Translations under genes and position numbers: made by a program | NCBI GenBank assembly: GCA_016869895.1 | Contig: VGDC01000087.1 | Span: 1 to 7,455 of the forward strand | DNA length: 7,455 bases | Source: Alphaproteobacteria bacterium | Lineage (GTDB): Bacteria; Pseudomonadota; Alphaproteobacteria; Rickettsiales; VGDC01 | Reading direction: 5' to 3' | Shown here: positions 1 through 6,964 of the stretch, piece after piece | Position numbering within the stretch: position 1 is the first letter of the stretch | Layout: the number at the start of each line of letters is the position of its first letter | The notes under the pieces: model-generated | Told to the model about the DNA's origin: nothing | Databases searched by the model: none | What the model saw: only the letters and a program-made list of their open reading frames with translations

Positions 1-1
1 T

Positions 2-46
2 CCGCAGTCGGCGTTCATCGCCGCACTGAAGATGGGTGACGAATAG
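2..46 (+). CDS. Possible 3' end of an upstream gene (partial)
   Basis: Read from base 2, the first 14 codons are open and end in TAG at 44-46, giving the C-terminal peptide PQSAFIAALKMGDE. The other two plus frames close at 27-29 and 37-39 and give arginine/serine-rich peptides, so this frame looks most like protein. The fragment is too short to assign to a family. It lies on the same strand as the MarR gene, with 71 nt between its stop and that gene's ATG. It could equally be a chance open stretch. Confidence 0.35.
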   Translation, partial: PQSAFIAALKMGDE

Positions 47-48
47 GC

Positions 49-77
49 TTGTCTTTTAGGGGCTTCGCCTCTAAAAA
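49..77 (+). promoter_or_regulatory. Weak candidate promoter for the MarR-TAXI unit
   Basis: TTGTCT (49-54) matches the sigma-70 -35 consensus at 4 of 6 positions. TAAAAA (72-77) matches the -10 consensus at 4 of 6, with an ideal 17 nt spacer. The spacer is almost entirely the palindrome, so a protein bound there would block polymerase. Two 4/6 boxes are common by chance in AT-rich sequence, so this is only a suggestion. Confidence 0.2.
54..76. promoter_or_regulatory. Strong palindrome/hairpin upstream of the MarR gene
   Basis: The arms TTTTAGGGGC (54-63) and GCCTCTAAAA (67-76) pair over 10 positions with one G-T wobble around a TTC loop. A second short stem, GCTT (47-50) with AAGC (80-83), extends it beyond a 3 by 3 internal loop. 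No T tract follows the stem on either strand, so it is not a standard intrinsic terminator. It lies 41 nt before the MarR start. The AT-rich ends and two-fold symmetry fit an operator for a dimeric MarR protein, possibly for autoregulation. It could instead be an RNA hairpin at the end of the upstream gene. The symmetry is seen directly; the function is inferred. Confidence 0.45.
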
Positions 78-117
78 TAAAGCTGCCTATTGAACACGCC
101 CAACTGACGGTATCGCC

Positions 118-591
118 ATGGTCAAAGACGTTTACATCGAAACCATCCTGCTCGTCGAACGCCTCCACCGCCGCTTCCTTGATGTGGTGAAGACCGAGCT
201 TGACCGTCTGAAAATCGACGACATCAACAACGTCCAGACGCTTATCCTTTATAACATCAGCAATGAGCAACTCACCGTCGGCGAATTGACTAACCGTGGG
301 TATTACCTCGGCTCGAATGTCTCCTATAACGTCAAGAAACTCGTCGAGAACGAGTATCTGATTCAGGAGAAAGCGCCGCACGATAAACGCTCCACTCGCA
401 TCCGTCTTTCCGATAAAGGCTTGAAGCTCTGCACAGTCATCGATGCGCTCTATCAGCGTCACATCGATTCGCTCAAGACCGCCGCGCCCGGCATCGCGAA
501 ACTTTCGGAAATCAACGAGACACTCCACGACCTTGAACGCTTTTGGACGGATTATATCAATCAGGTCTATAAACTCGGCTCTTCGCTCTGA
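118..591 (+). CDS. MarR-family winged-helix transcriptional regulator
   Basis: A 157-residue protein of usual MarR length, expected to act as a cytoplasmic dimer that binds palindromic DNA. The N-terminal helices (about 5-48) and the long C-terminal helices (about 103-150) would form the dimer interface. The winged helix lies between them, about 52-101: LTVGELTNRGYYLGSNVSYN carries the helix-turn-helix, and the wing holds the DKRSTRIRLS stretch (89-98), the MarR D-x-R signature. The RGYYLGSNVSYN recognition region resembles alphaproteobacterial MarR proteins of the LdtR type, but that subgroup call is from memory. There is one cysteine (C105), so a two-cysteine redox switch is unlikely. ATG 118 is the only start, because an in-frame stop lies at 91-93 and no ATG, GTG or TTG falls between; the ribosome site is a weak GACGG. 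The TAXI gene follows after 15 nt and is the likely co-transcribed partner or target. The ligand is unknown. Confidence 0.88.
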   Translation: MVKDVYIETILLVERLHRRFLDVVKTELDRLKIDDINNVQTLILYNISNEQLTVGELTNRGYYLGSNVSYNVKKLVENEYLIQEKAPHDKRSTRIRLSDKGLKLCTVIDALYQRHIDSLKTAAPGIAKLSEINETLHDLERFWTDYINQVYKLGSSL

Positions 592-606
592 CACATAGGT
601 TGCCCC

Positions 607-1659
607 ATGAGAAATCCCATGCAGAACACCTGGCGTAATCTGACCGCGGTCTGCCTTTCCGCTGGTTTGCTTTTCTCCGCTGCCACGGCTTCCGCCGCCG
701 AGCAATCCGGTGATTTCTTCATCGGCACGGCTGGCATCGATGGTGTTTATTATCCTGCAGCGGGCGCGATGTGTATCCTCATGGAGCGCACCAAAACATT
801 CGCGCCGCGCTGCCGCGTGCTTTCTACTGGCGGGTCGATCTATAACCTGAATGCCCTGCGCTTGCACGAGCTGGACATGGGCATCGCCCAGTCCGACTGG
901 CAATACCATGCTTATAACGGCACAGCTTTGTTCGAGCGCATCGGGCCGGACAAAACCTTGCGTTCTCTGTTCTCGCTGCACGGCGAGCCTTTCACCCTCA
1001 TCGCGCGTAAAGATTCCGGCATCAAGACGCTGGATGATTTGAAAGGCAAGCGCGTCAATATCGGCAGCCCCGGTTCTGGCATGCGTGCCACCATGGAAAT
1101 GCTCATGAAAGCCAAAGGCTGGACGGTGCGCGACTTCAAACTCGCGATGGAAAAGAAAGTGACGGAGCAGGGCAAGGAACTCTGCGATAACACCATCGAC
1201 GCCATGGTCTACACTGGCGGCCACCCGAACGGTGCTGTTCAGGAAGTGACAACGCTGTGCGACGCGGTGTTGATTCCCGTCGATGGCGAAGTCGTCGAGA
1301 CGCTCATGGAGAAATTCCCCTTCTATACCGTCTCGGTCATTCCGGGAGGCATGTATAATAATAACCCGGAGAACATCAAGACCTTCGGTGTGAAGGCCAC
1401 CCTCGTCACGAACGAATCCGAGAACGAAGAAGATATTTATCAGTTCGTGAAGACCGTCTTCGAGAACTTCGATGCTTTCAAGACTTTGCACCCCGTGTTC
1501 TCTCGTCTGAACAAGGATTCAATGATCAAAGAGGGAAACATCGCTCCGTTCCATCCCGGCGCACTGCGTTATTTCAATGAACAGGGGTTGGTTGGTGAAG
1601 AAGCTTTGCCGAACATGCCGGCGCCGGCGGACCAGAGTGCACAACCCATCGTTCGCTGA
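607..1659 (+). CDS. TAXI-family TRAP transporter solute-binding protein
   Basis: A 350-residue exported protein. Residues 1-30 form a signal peptide: a charged start (R2, R10), a hydrophobic core (about 12-26), and an ASA cleavage motif ending at A30. No lipobox precedes the core. The mature protein opens with FFIGTAGIDGVYYPAAGAM (37-55), then STGGSIYNLNALR (73-85) and MGIAQSDWQYHAYNG (91-105). These are hallmarks of the TAXI receptors (TRAP-associated extracytoplasmic immunogenic), which deliver ligand, usually an organic or amino acid, to a fused DctQM-type permease. Four mature cysteines (C56, C69, C193, C218) could form two disulfides in the periplasm. The ribosome site is poor (TAGGT at 596-600), and the in-frame ATG at 619 is an alternative start that keeps most of the signal peptide. 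No permease gene lies in the window, and a terminator follows directly, so the receptor must use a permease encoded elsewhere or has a sensing role. The substrate cannot be told from sequence. Confidence 0.9.
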   Translation: MRNPMQNTWRNLTAVCLSAGLLFSAATASAAEQSGDFFIGTAGIDGVYYPAAGAMCILMERTKTFAPRCRVLSTGGSIYNLNALRLHELDMGIAQSDWQYHAYNGTALFERIGPDKTLRSLFSLHGEPFTLIARKDSGIKTLDDLKGKRVNIGSPGSGMRATMEMLMKAKGWTVRDFKLAMEKKVTEQGKELCDNTIDAMVYTGGHPNGAVQEVTTLCDAVLIPVDGEVVETLMEKFPFYTVSVIPGGMYNNNPENIKTFGVKATLVTNESENEEDIYQFVKTVFENFDAFKTLHPVFSRLNKDSMIKEGNIAPFHPGALRYFNEQGLVGEEALPNMPAPADQSAQPIVR

Positions 1660-1675
1660 TTGACCATTCATAAAT

Positions 1676-1710
1676 AAAAAAAAGGCGCTCCATGTGGAAG
1701 CGCCTTTTTT
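1676..1710. terminator. Bidirectional intrinsic terminator
   Basis: The stem GGCGCT (1684-1689) pairs with AGCGCC (1699-1704), with two further C-G pairs inside it past a bulged A and an ATGT loop. Eight A residues precede it (1676-1683) and six T residues follow it (1705-1710). It can therefore act in both directions. It sits 17 nt after the TAXI stop and 16 nt beyond the stop of the converging 623-residue gene, so it probably ends both units. Confidence 0.9.
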
Positions 1711-1725
1711 ATTATGCTTAACGCA

Positions 1726-3597
1726 TTAACGTGTCTTGATTTGCTCGGCTTCCTGCGGGCGTACTGTCGAGCGGTAATCCACCGATTTGCCGAATGCACC
1801 GTTAGAGGTAGAGGTGGAAGAGACGGAAGCGAATTGCGGGCCTTTGCGCAGCGCAGCTTTGGGATCGGGCTGGGCAAGCGTGGCTTCAGCACCAGCCATA
1901 CTGGTCGCTTTCGCGGCAGTCTGGCGCGTCATGTTAGCGTTCATTTTGCGAACTGCCGCAAGGCTTTCGGCTGACAAGCCCTTAAGCGCATCTGGAACCG
2001 GAGTGATTTTCACAGGTTCTGCCGAAAGCGGAGCCTGTGCCTTGTTCTGCTGCTGCACCACCTGCGCCTTCACTTGTTGCAGAATCTGAGCGTCCAATGT
2101 GGCGGCAAGAATCGCGGGATCATGCAGCGTGCCTTTTTTATCTTCCGCATTCGCTGCGTTCACTTCAACGGGAGCCAGCTGCACGCCATCGGCGAGTGCC
2201 TGTTTCACAAGGTCTTCCCCACGGTCGAGGCCAGCTTTCACGCGGTCAAGCATCGCACCCATGCTGGTCTCATCCACATTCTTCCAGCTGTCGGGATAAT
2301 TGGCAATTTCCGCACGCAGCAATTCCGCATCCACGATATTGCCATTCGCTTCATGCTGCTGCGCGCTGGTCTCTTTCACCAGATAGGCCAGCTTTCCGAG
2401 TGTCTCGTTGGTTTCGAGAAGCACTGCATCGTTCTTCGCATTCGGGTTCAGCGTGACTGCATTATTATACACATCCGCATAGAAACCCGCGACGCTGACC
2501 AGCGAATTACTTTCTTCGATGACCTGCTCTTCAGGACGCATTAGCCATGCATCGCGCGGTGCGGATTCGCCCACGCCGAATTTCAGGTTGTCGAGGATAT
2601 AGCGAGCGATTTCAATGGATTCTTCACGCACTGGCTTTGGCAGCTTGCGCACGCGCTCCAGCGAGAAAGCCGTTCCGGCAAGCGAAGCGCCGATGACCGC
2701 CAGTTTCTGGGGATTGTTGCTGTCTTGCTCAATGGGCGCGGGGGTGTCTTGCGGCACCTCGTGTTCGACGGCGGGCAGAGGCTGTGGTGGCGTATATTCC
2801 GCGTCACTGAAATCGCGCAGTGTATCGCCGTTATGGCCGACACCATGGGATTTGAACGCCTCGACATTCTCTTGGGTGAACGGCGAGACATCGAGCGGTG
2901 GCAGATTCCACGACGAATAATCGAACCCGAACATGGACTTGATGCCATGGAAGAATTTGTTGTTCGACTGCTTCTCCAGCAGGAACTTATAGATTTCCGC
3001 CGCGCCTTCGCCGGGCTGGCTGGCTTTCGTCGCGTCGATGGTCGCCACGCCGGGGCGGGGGAAGCCCATGCCGCGCTCAAGAGCCACGCCGATTTCGCGG
3101 CCCATGTCTTCCAGATTACGCACGGTTTTGGATTTATTTTCGTCGCTGCTCAGGTCAACACCTTCGGAAAGCGAGGAAAGGATGTAGTTGCGCACGATAG
3201 CGATATTGTCGCGCAGCGGCTCGTAATCGAAATAATTCGGGTGGTTGGTCTTGGAGAAGGCCGGATCACGGAACATCTGCGTCACGACATTGTCGAAAGG
3301 CGAACCCATGGGGTGATAGTCGAGGCCATTCGAGCGGTCGAGCACAAGGTGGTGGTGACGGACAAGGGTGTCCTGTGTGGGAGCCATGTATTTGCCGATG
3401 GCCGAAACGAAATCCGCGCGGCGCAGTTCCACATGCGTCGGGTCGTGGTAAAGCTTTTCGCGCAGTTCAAGATTCTGCTGCTTTTCATGAAGCAAAGCGA
3501 TGTCCTCAGCATGCGATTTAAGCAATGCCGCATTATCCCCCTTCGGTTTCGGCGGGGGACCACTTTCCTCTTTTTGCGGCAGTTCAGCTTCGGGCAT
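1726..3597 (-). CDS. Hypothetical protein, 623 residues, unrecognised
   Basis: I do not recognise this protein. It has no signal peptide and no convincing membrane helix; the best hydrophobic stretch (about 298-311, LAVIGASLAGTAFS) is short. The layout is: a proline- and lysine-rich start (1-20), a charged helix that may be a short coiled coil (22-50), a mixed region with HHHLVLD (81-87), a proline-rich linker (269-296), a second helical region (about 310-470), and an Ala/Gln/Ser-rich, probably disordered tail (about 490-623). Residues 131-147 and 327-343 share the pattern I-x-I-x-R-(x)-YIL-x-x-L-x-x-GV, which hints at a duplicated unit. The ATG lies 6 nt after the stop of the DUF2610-like gene, with AGGA 10 nt before it, so the two are probably translationally coupled. 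A long plus-strand open frame covers part of it but has shadow-like composition. Scaffold, effector and surface-related roles are all possible, and none is shown. Confidence 0.8.
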   Translation of the reverse strand: MPEAELPQKEESGPPPKPKGDNAALLKSHAEDIALLHEKQQNLELREKLYHDPTHVELRRADFVSAIGKYMAPTQDTLVRHHHLVLDRSNGLDYHPMGSPFDNVVTQMFRDPAFSKTNHPNYFDYEPLRDNIAIVRNYILSSLSEGVDLSSDENKSKTVRNLEDMGREIGVALERGMGFPRPGVATIDATKASQPGEGAAEIYKFLLEKQSNNKFFHGIKSMFGFDYSSWNLPPLDVSPFTQENVEAFKSHGVGHNGDTLRDFSDAEYTPPQPLPAVEHEVPQDTPAPIEQDSNNPQKLAVIGASLAGTAFSLERVRKLPKPVREESIEIARYILDNLKFGVGESAPRDAWLMRPEEQVIEESNSLVSVAGFYADVYNNAVTLNPNAKNDAVLLETNETLGKLAYLVKETSAQQHEANGNIVDAELLRAEIANYPDSWKNVDETSMGAMLDRVKAGLDRGEDLVKQALADGVQLAPVEVNAANAEDKKGTLHDPAILAATLDAQILQQVKAQVVQQQNKAQAPLSAEPVKITPVPDALKGLSAESLAAVRKMNANMTRQTAAKATSMAGAEATLAQPDPKAALRKGPQFASVSSTSTSNGAFGKSVDYRSTVRPQEAEQIKTR

Positions 3598-3603
3598 TTC
3601 TCA

Positions 3604-4149
3604 TCAGTCCTGAATGGGCGGCGTTGAGTAAGGCGTTTTCTTCTCTTCCTGTTCCTCTTCGATGCGCTGCTGATAGCTGCTGAAGGCGGCCATGGCGGCT
3701 GCGGCATCGGAATCGGCGTCGAATTTCTGTTCTTCCGGCGGCGTTTCCTCGAACACGGGTTCGGCGGGAATCATTTCCGGCGTTTCCGGCGGCGCGAGCG
3801 AGAACGCGTCGTCAGTGCCACCTTCCTGCTGCCCGTTCTGCGCTTCGCCGAAGGCGTAGACGCAAAGCATCTGGAAGGAGACGTTATTCTCCGCGGCGAT
3901 TTTCTGCAAAGTCTCGAAGCTAGCCATCACATCCGGTGGGATGGTGCCGCCGCGTTCCACTTGCAGCCAGTTCGCCTGATGATGCAAGGGGTGAGAATCC
4001 GCCTTCGGTTCGCCGATGTACACAGGGAAGGGCGCGATGCGGCCGCCGAAGTCACAATCGATCGAGATGCTGGTGCTATTCGAGCTGAAGAAGTTCTGGG
4101 CTTCTTCCATACTCATGTCATCGGGCATATCGAAATTCTTGACGGCCAT
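3604..4149 (-). CDS. DUF2610-like protein with acidic, proline-rich tail
   Basis: A 181-residue soluble protein of unknown function. The core, about 29-103, contains CDFGG (32-36), PFPVYIGEP (40-48), HPLHHQANWL (53-62), ERGGTIPPDVMASF (65-78) and NNVSFQMLCVYAFG (88-101). From memory this matches DUF2610, a small proteobacterial domain also found in Rickettsiales, but I could not run a profile search. The tail (about 104-181) is rich in Glu, Pro and Ala and probably disordered, with a charged stretch RIEEEQEEKK (162-171). The chosen ATG has GGAG 9 nt upstream (minus strand), a good ribosome site. The gene ends in two stops in a row (TGATGA), and the 623-residue gene starts 6 nt later. A 57 nt gap separates it from the NDUFS4-like gene, so it may belong to the same long transcript. 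There is no signal peptide or membrane segment. Confidence 0.75.
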   Translation of the reverse strand: MAVKNFDMPDDMSMEEAQNFFSSNSTSISIDCDFGGRIAPFPVYIGEPKADSHPLHHQANWLQVERGGTIPPDVMASFETLQKIAAENNVSFQMLCVYAFGEAQNGQQEGGTDDAFSLAPPETPEMIPAEPVFEETPPEEQKFDADSDAAAAMAAFSSYQQRIEEEQEEKKTPYSTPPIQD

Positions 4150-4206
4150 CGCCTGCTACTCCACTGCGATACAGTGCTCTAAACCTAGCACAGAAGTATT
4201 ACCGAA

Positions 4207-4554
4207 TTATGACTGGGAATCGGCTTTTGCGAGATTATGCGTCGGCACGCGGTCAAATGCGAAATTATCCGCATAGGACTTGCGCTGAAGCTCGCGGTTA
4301 TGGGGCAGTTCCACTTCATAGGGGATGCCATTCAATTTCGCATATTCTTCCGCCGCTTGCTGGGTGGAGAACTTGATGCGCAGCTGCTGTCGCGTATCTG
4401 CATTGCCTGTCCATCCCATCAGAGGGTCGGCGAATTTCGGCGCGGGTTCATATTCCAGCAGCCAAACGCGCGTTTTCGCGCGGCCGGACTGCATGGCGGT
4501 CTTTGCAGGGCGGTAAATTCGGGCTTTGGCGGCTGTCAGCGGTTTTGCGGTCAT
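4207..4554 (-). CDS. NDUFS4-like NADH dehydrogenase (complex I) accessory subunit
   Basis: A 115-residue protein of the ETC complex I NDUFS4 family, also called the 18 kDa or AQDQ subunit. In mitochondria this subunit sits on the peripheral arm near the NADH module and helps stabilise it; Alphaproteobacteria carry a shorter version. Diagnostic stretches, in residues of the 115-aa form, are ARIYRPAKTAMQSGRAKTRVW (about 11-31, start of the domain), the DPLMGWTG motif (about 43-50), and the KFSTQQAAEEYAKLNGIPYEV region (about 61-81). Near the C terminus, SYADNFAFDR fits the family's usual ending. An in-frame GTG at 4572 overlaps the rnr stop and would add six residues, but the ATG at 4554 has GGAG with an 8 nt spacer and is preferred. 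Length is normal for bacterial members. The gene lies outside any visible nuo cluster, 17 nt after rnr, and is probably co-transcribed with it. Confidence 0.88.
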   Translation of the reverse strand: MTAKPLTAAKARIYRPAKTAMQSGRAKTRVWLLEYEPAPKFADPLMGWTGNADTRQQLRIKFSTQQAAEEYAKLNGIPYEVELPHNRELQRKSYADNFAFDRVPTHNLAKADSQS

Positions 4555-4571
4555 AGTGGTTACTCCATTCA

Positions 4572-6962
4572 CTATTTTTTCTTATACCGCTTTCCGTGCT
4601 TGTTTTCCAGCTTATGTTGCGAGGTTTTCGGCTTCTTTTTACCCTTTCCAAAGGGTTTTTTCTTTCCGCCGTCCTCTTTTTTGCCGCCGTTTCCGCTGCG
4701 GAAGTCTGTTTTTCTGGAGTTGCGGCGGTCATCCTGCGAGTGCCTTGCATCGCGGCGCTTCGGTGGGTTATGGCCTGCCACTTCCCGCCCGACGATGCCG
4801 AACTGAAGCGAACCGGTGAGGGTATTCGCCTCCACCAGCACCACGCGAAGACGTTGACCGAGGTGGAAGACCTCACCCGTGCGCCGCCCGACGATGCGGT
4901 TCAGTTCTTTCTCGAAAAGCCAGAAATCGCTGCCAAGGCTACGCAGCGGAATCAAGCCCTGTGCGCCGTTTTCGCGCAGTTCCGCGAACATGCCGAAGCT
5001 GTTAACGCTGGCCACGATGGCATCGAATTCCTTGCCAACTTTATCCGCCATGTAATTGGTGATATAGCGTTCCCGCGCCTCGCGCTCTGCCAGCATGGCG
5101 CGGCGTTCCGTCTGGGAAATATGCGTCGAGATCGTGCCAAGGTTTTCTGCCTGTGCGGCGGATAATCCATCTTGTTCGCGGTCTACCGCATCCATCACAT
5201 CAATCAACGTGCGGTGCACAATAAGGTCTGAATAGCGGCGGATGGGCGAGGTGAAATGCGTATATTCATCCAGCGATAGGCCGAAATGACCCAGATTCTT
5301 GGGGTGATAGAACGCCGCCATCTGGCTTCGCAGAATGGACAGATGGATGACATGCGCCTCCGGTTTATCCTTCACTTCCGTCAACACTTCATTGAAGTGG
5401 TGAGGCGATATTTCTTCCTTATTAACAATGGAATATCCCATTTGTTTAAGAAAAGTTCTCAAGTTCATCACGCGCTCGAAATCCGGTGTCTCGTGCACAC
5501 GGAAGATGCCCGGCACATCGGCCTTTTCGATAGCATTCGCCGCTGCCACATTCGCGGCGATCATGCATTCTTCGATGAGTTTATGGCTGTCGAATCGCTC
5601 GCGCACGCTGATGGAGGTGATGCGACCGCTGGTAGGATCAATCGCCACTTTGTGTTCCGGCAGGTCGAGGTCAAGCGCGCCGCGCTCCTGCCTGCGTTTG
5701 TCCAGCACGCGGAACACGCCGTATAGCGGTTCGATGACATTTTTCAGGATGGCTTCAGGCACCATTCCCGGTTCGCCGTCATGCGCCGCTTGCACCTGCT
5801 CATAGGTCAACCGCGCTTTCGAGCGCATCAATCCACGCACGAACTCATATTTCGTGGTTTTACCCTTGTTGTCGATCCACAGATGCACCGCAAGGCAATA
5901 GCGGTCTTCATTGGGGTTCAGCGAGCACAGACCGTTGGAGAGTGCCTCCGGCAGCATCGGCACGACGCGGTTGGGGAAGTACACCGAGTTTCCGCGCAGG
6001 AATGCTTCGTTGTCCAAAGCCGTGCCGAAATGCACGTAATGCGCCACATCGGCGATGGCCACCAGCACATGCCAGCCGCCGTCTTTCGTGGGTTCTGCCC
6101 AAACGGCGTCATCGAAATCGCGCGCATCCGCACCGTCGATGGTCACGAGGTCATAATCGCGCAAGTCCACGCGTCCCTTCTGCATCACGGGCGGTTGCGC
6201 GCTTTCCGCGATGCGCACCGCTTCCGCAGGGAATTCCATGGGAATGTCTTGGTTCTGGATAGCGATGAGGCTGGCGGATTTCGGCGCATCCATGCGGCCG
6301 ATGCGCTCCAGCACCTTTACAAGACGCAACCCACGGCGTGCGGGTTGATTCGAGTCAATCAGCTCGCAATAGACCAGTTCCCCATCCTGCGCATTCTTGG
6401 TCTCGCCGGAGCGTACCGCGAATTCTTCCTGAATCTTGCGGTTCACGGGCTCTATACGGCCATGTTCGCCGACGCCATGGAAGATACCCAGTACATGGGT
6501 CATGCGGGGTGGTAGCACGCGTATGAGCGTGGCTTTGCGGTTTTCAGGATTCTGTGTGTCGATACGCGCCATGATTTCGTCATGCGGGTTCGGCACTTCT
6601 TCTCCGTAATGCAAAATATACGGCTCGCGGTCGTCGCTATCGACGAGTTTGGCTTGCAGCTTGCCGGACGGATTGAAACCAATGACGCGCATCAAACGCA
6701 CGCTATCCGCCAGTTTGGGGCGTTTGCCACTGCGGATTTCATTCTGCGCGGTATCGTGGCTTTTATTCGCCCGCCCAAGGATGCCTTCCTTTTTCAACTG
6801 GCGGAGCATGTCTTTCAGCACTACGCGGTCTTCATCGCCTTTGATCTTGAAGGCATAGGCTATCTCGCGTTTGCTTGGGGGCGAATCGAACTGACGAATG
6901 AACTCCACCAGCATCTCTTTACTGGGGATACCGGGCGGAAATCTATCGTCTTTTTTGCTCAA
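4572..6962 (-). CDS. rnr: Ribonuclease R
   Basis: A 796-residue 3'-5' exoribonuclease of the RNase II/RNB family, close to the 813 of E. coli RNase R. It degrades structured RNA to short oligonucleotides and acts in mRNA decay and RNA quality control. Domains in order: N-terminal winged helix (about 12-70), cold-shock OB folds (about 85-240), RNB catalytic domain (about 265-590), S1 domain (about 644-725) and a basic tail (about 735-796). The RNB active site is intact: TIDGADARDFDDAVW (274-288) supplies D276, D282, D284 and D285, and HFTSPIRRYSDLIVHR (569-584) is the second conserved block. The lysine-rich tail (KKKPFGKGKKKPK and a terminal KKK) probably helps bind RNA. The start is a TTG two nt after the topA stop, with AAAAAGG 7 nt upstream. 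The next candidate, Met17, would cut into the winged helix. The layout implies translational coupling to topA, and topA-rnr adjacency recurs in Alphaproteobacteria. Confidence 0.97.
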   Translation of the reverse strand: MSKKDDRFPPGIPSKEMLVEFIRQFDSPPSKREIAYAFKIKGDEDRVVLKDMLRQLKKEGILGRANKSHDTAQNEIRSGKRPKLADSVRLMRVIGFNPSGKLQAKLVDSDDREPYILHYGEEVPNPHDEIMARIDTQNPENRKATLIRVLPPRMTHVLGIFHGVGEHGRIEPVNRKIQEEFAVRSGETKNAQDGELVYCELIDSNQPARRGLRLVKVLERIGRMDAPKSASLIAIQNQDIPMEFPAEAVRIAESAQPPVMQKGRVDLRDYDLVTIDGADARDFDDAVWAEPTKDGGWHVLVAIADVAHYVHFGTALDNEAFLRGNSVYFPNRVVPMLPEALSNGLCSLNPNEDRYCLAVHLWIDNKGKTTKYEFVRGLMRSKARLTYEQVQAAHDGEPGMVPEAILKNVIEPLYGVFRVLDKRRQERGALDLDLPEHKVAIDPTSGRITSISVRERFDSHKLIEECMIAANVAAANAIEKADVPGIFRVHETPDFERVMNLRTFLKQMGYSIVNKEEISPHHFNEVLTEVKDKPEAHVIHLSILRSQMAAFYHPKNLGHFGLSLDEYTHFTSPIRRYSDLIVHRTLIDVMDAVDREQDGLSAAQAENLGTISTHISQTERRAMLAEREARERYITNYMADKVGKEFDAIVASVNSFGMFAELRENGAQGLIPLRSLGSDFWLFEKELNRIVGRRTGEVFHLGQRLRVVLVEANTLTGSLQFGIVGREVAGHNPPKRRDARHSQDDRRNSRKTDFRSGNGGKKEDGGKKKPFGKGKKKPKTSQHKLENKHGKRYKKK

Positions 6963-6964
6963 TT

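Noticed and set aside
54..76. Intrinsic terminator for the upstream gene at the 54-76 palindrome
   Set aside because: The stem is strong, but its 3' arm ends in A residues and no T tract follows on either strand, so standard termination is not supported.
2725..3627. Plus-strand open frame of 300 codons opposite the 623-residue gene
   Set aside because: It is rich in Arg, His and Phe with no recognisable domain and no operon context. The minus-strand frame is twice as long, protein-like and coupled to its upstream neighbour.
4162..4176. Small inverted repeat CACTG/CAGTG before the DUF2610-like gene
   Set aside because: Five base pairs with a five-base loop and no T tract is within chance expectation for a 57 nt gap.
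4555..4572. GTG start for the NDUFS4-like gene overlapping the rnr stop
   Set aside because: The ATG at 4554 has a GGAG ribosome site with an 8 nt spacer, and that site lies within the extra codons the GTG would add.
4237..4806. Plus-strand open frame of 189 codons across the rnr/NDUFS4 junction
   Set aside because: It overlaps two well-supported minus-strand genes, and its Phe/Arg-rich stretches come from the antisense of the lysine-rich RNase R tail.
5781..6515. Plus-strand open frame of 244 codons inside rnr
   Set aside because: It is antisense to the conserved RNB domain of RNase R, and its His/Arg-rich composition is typical of a shadow frame.
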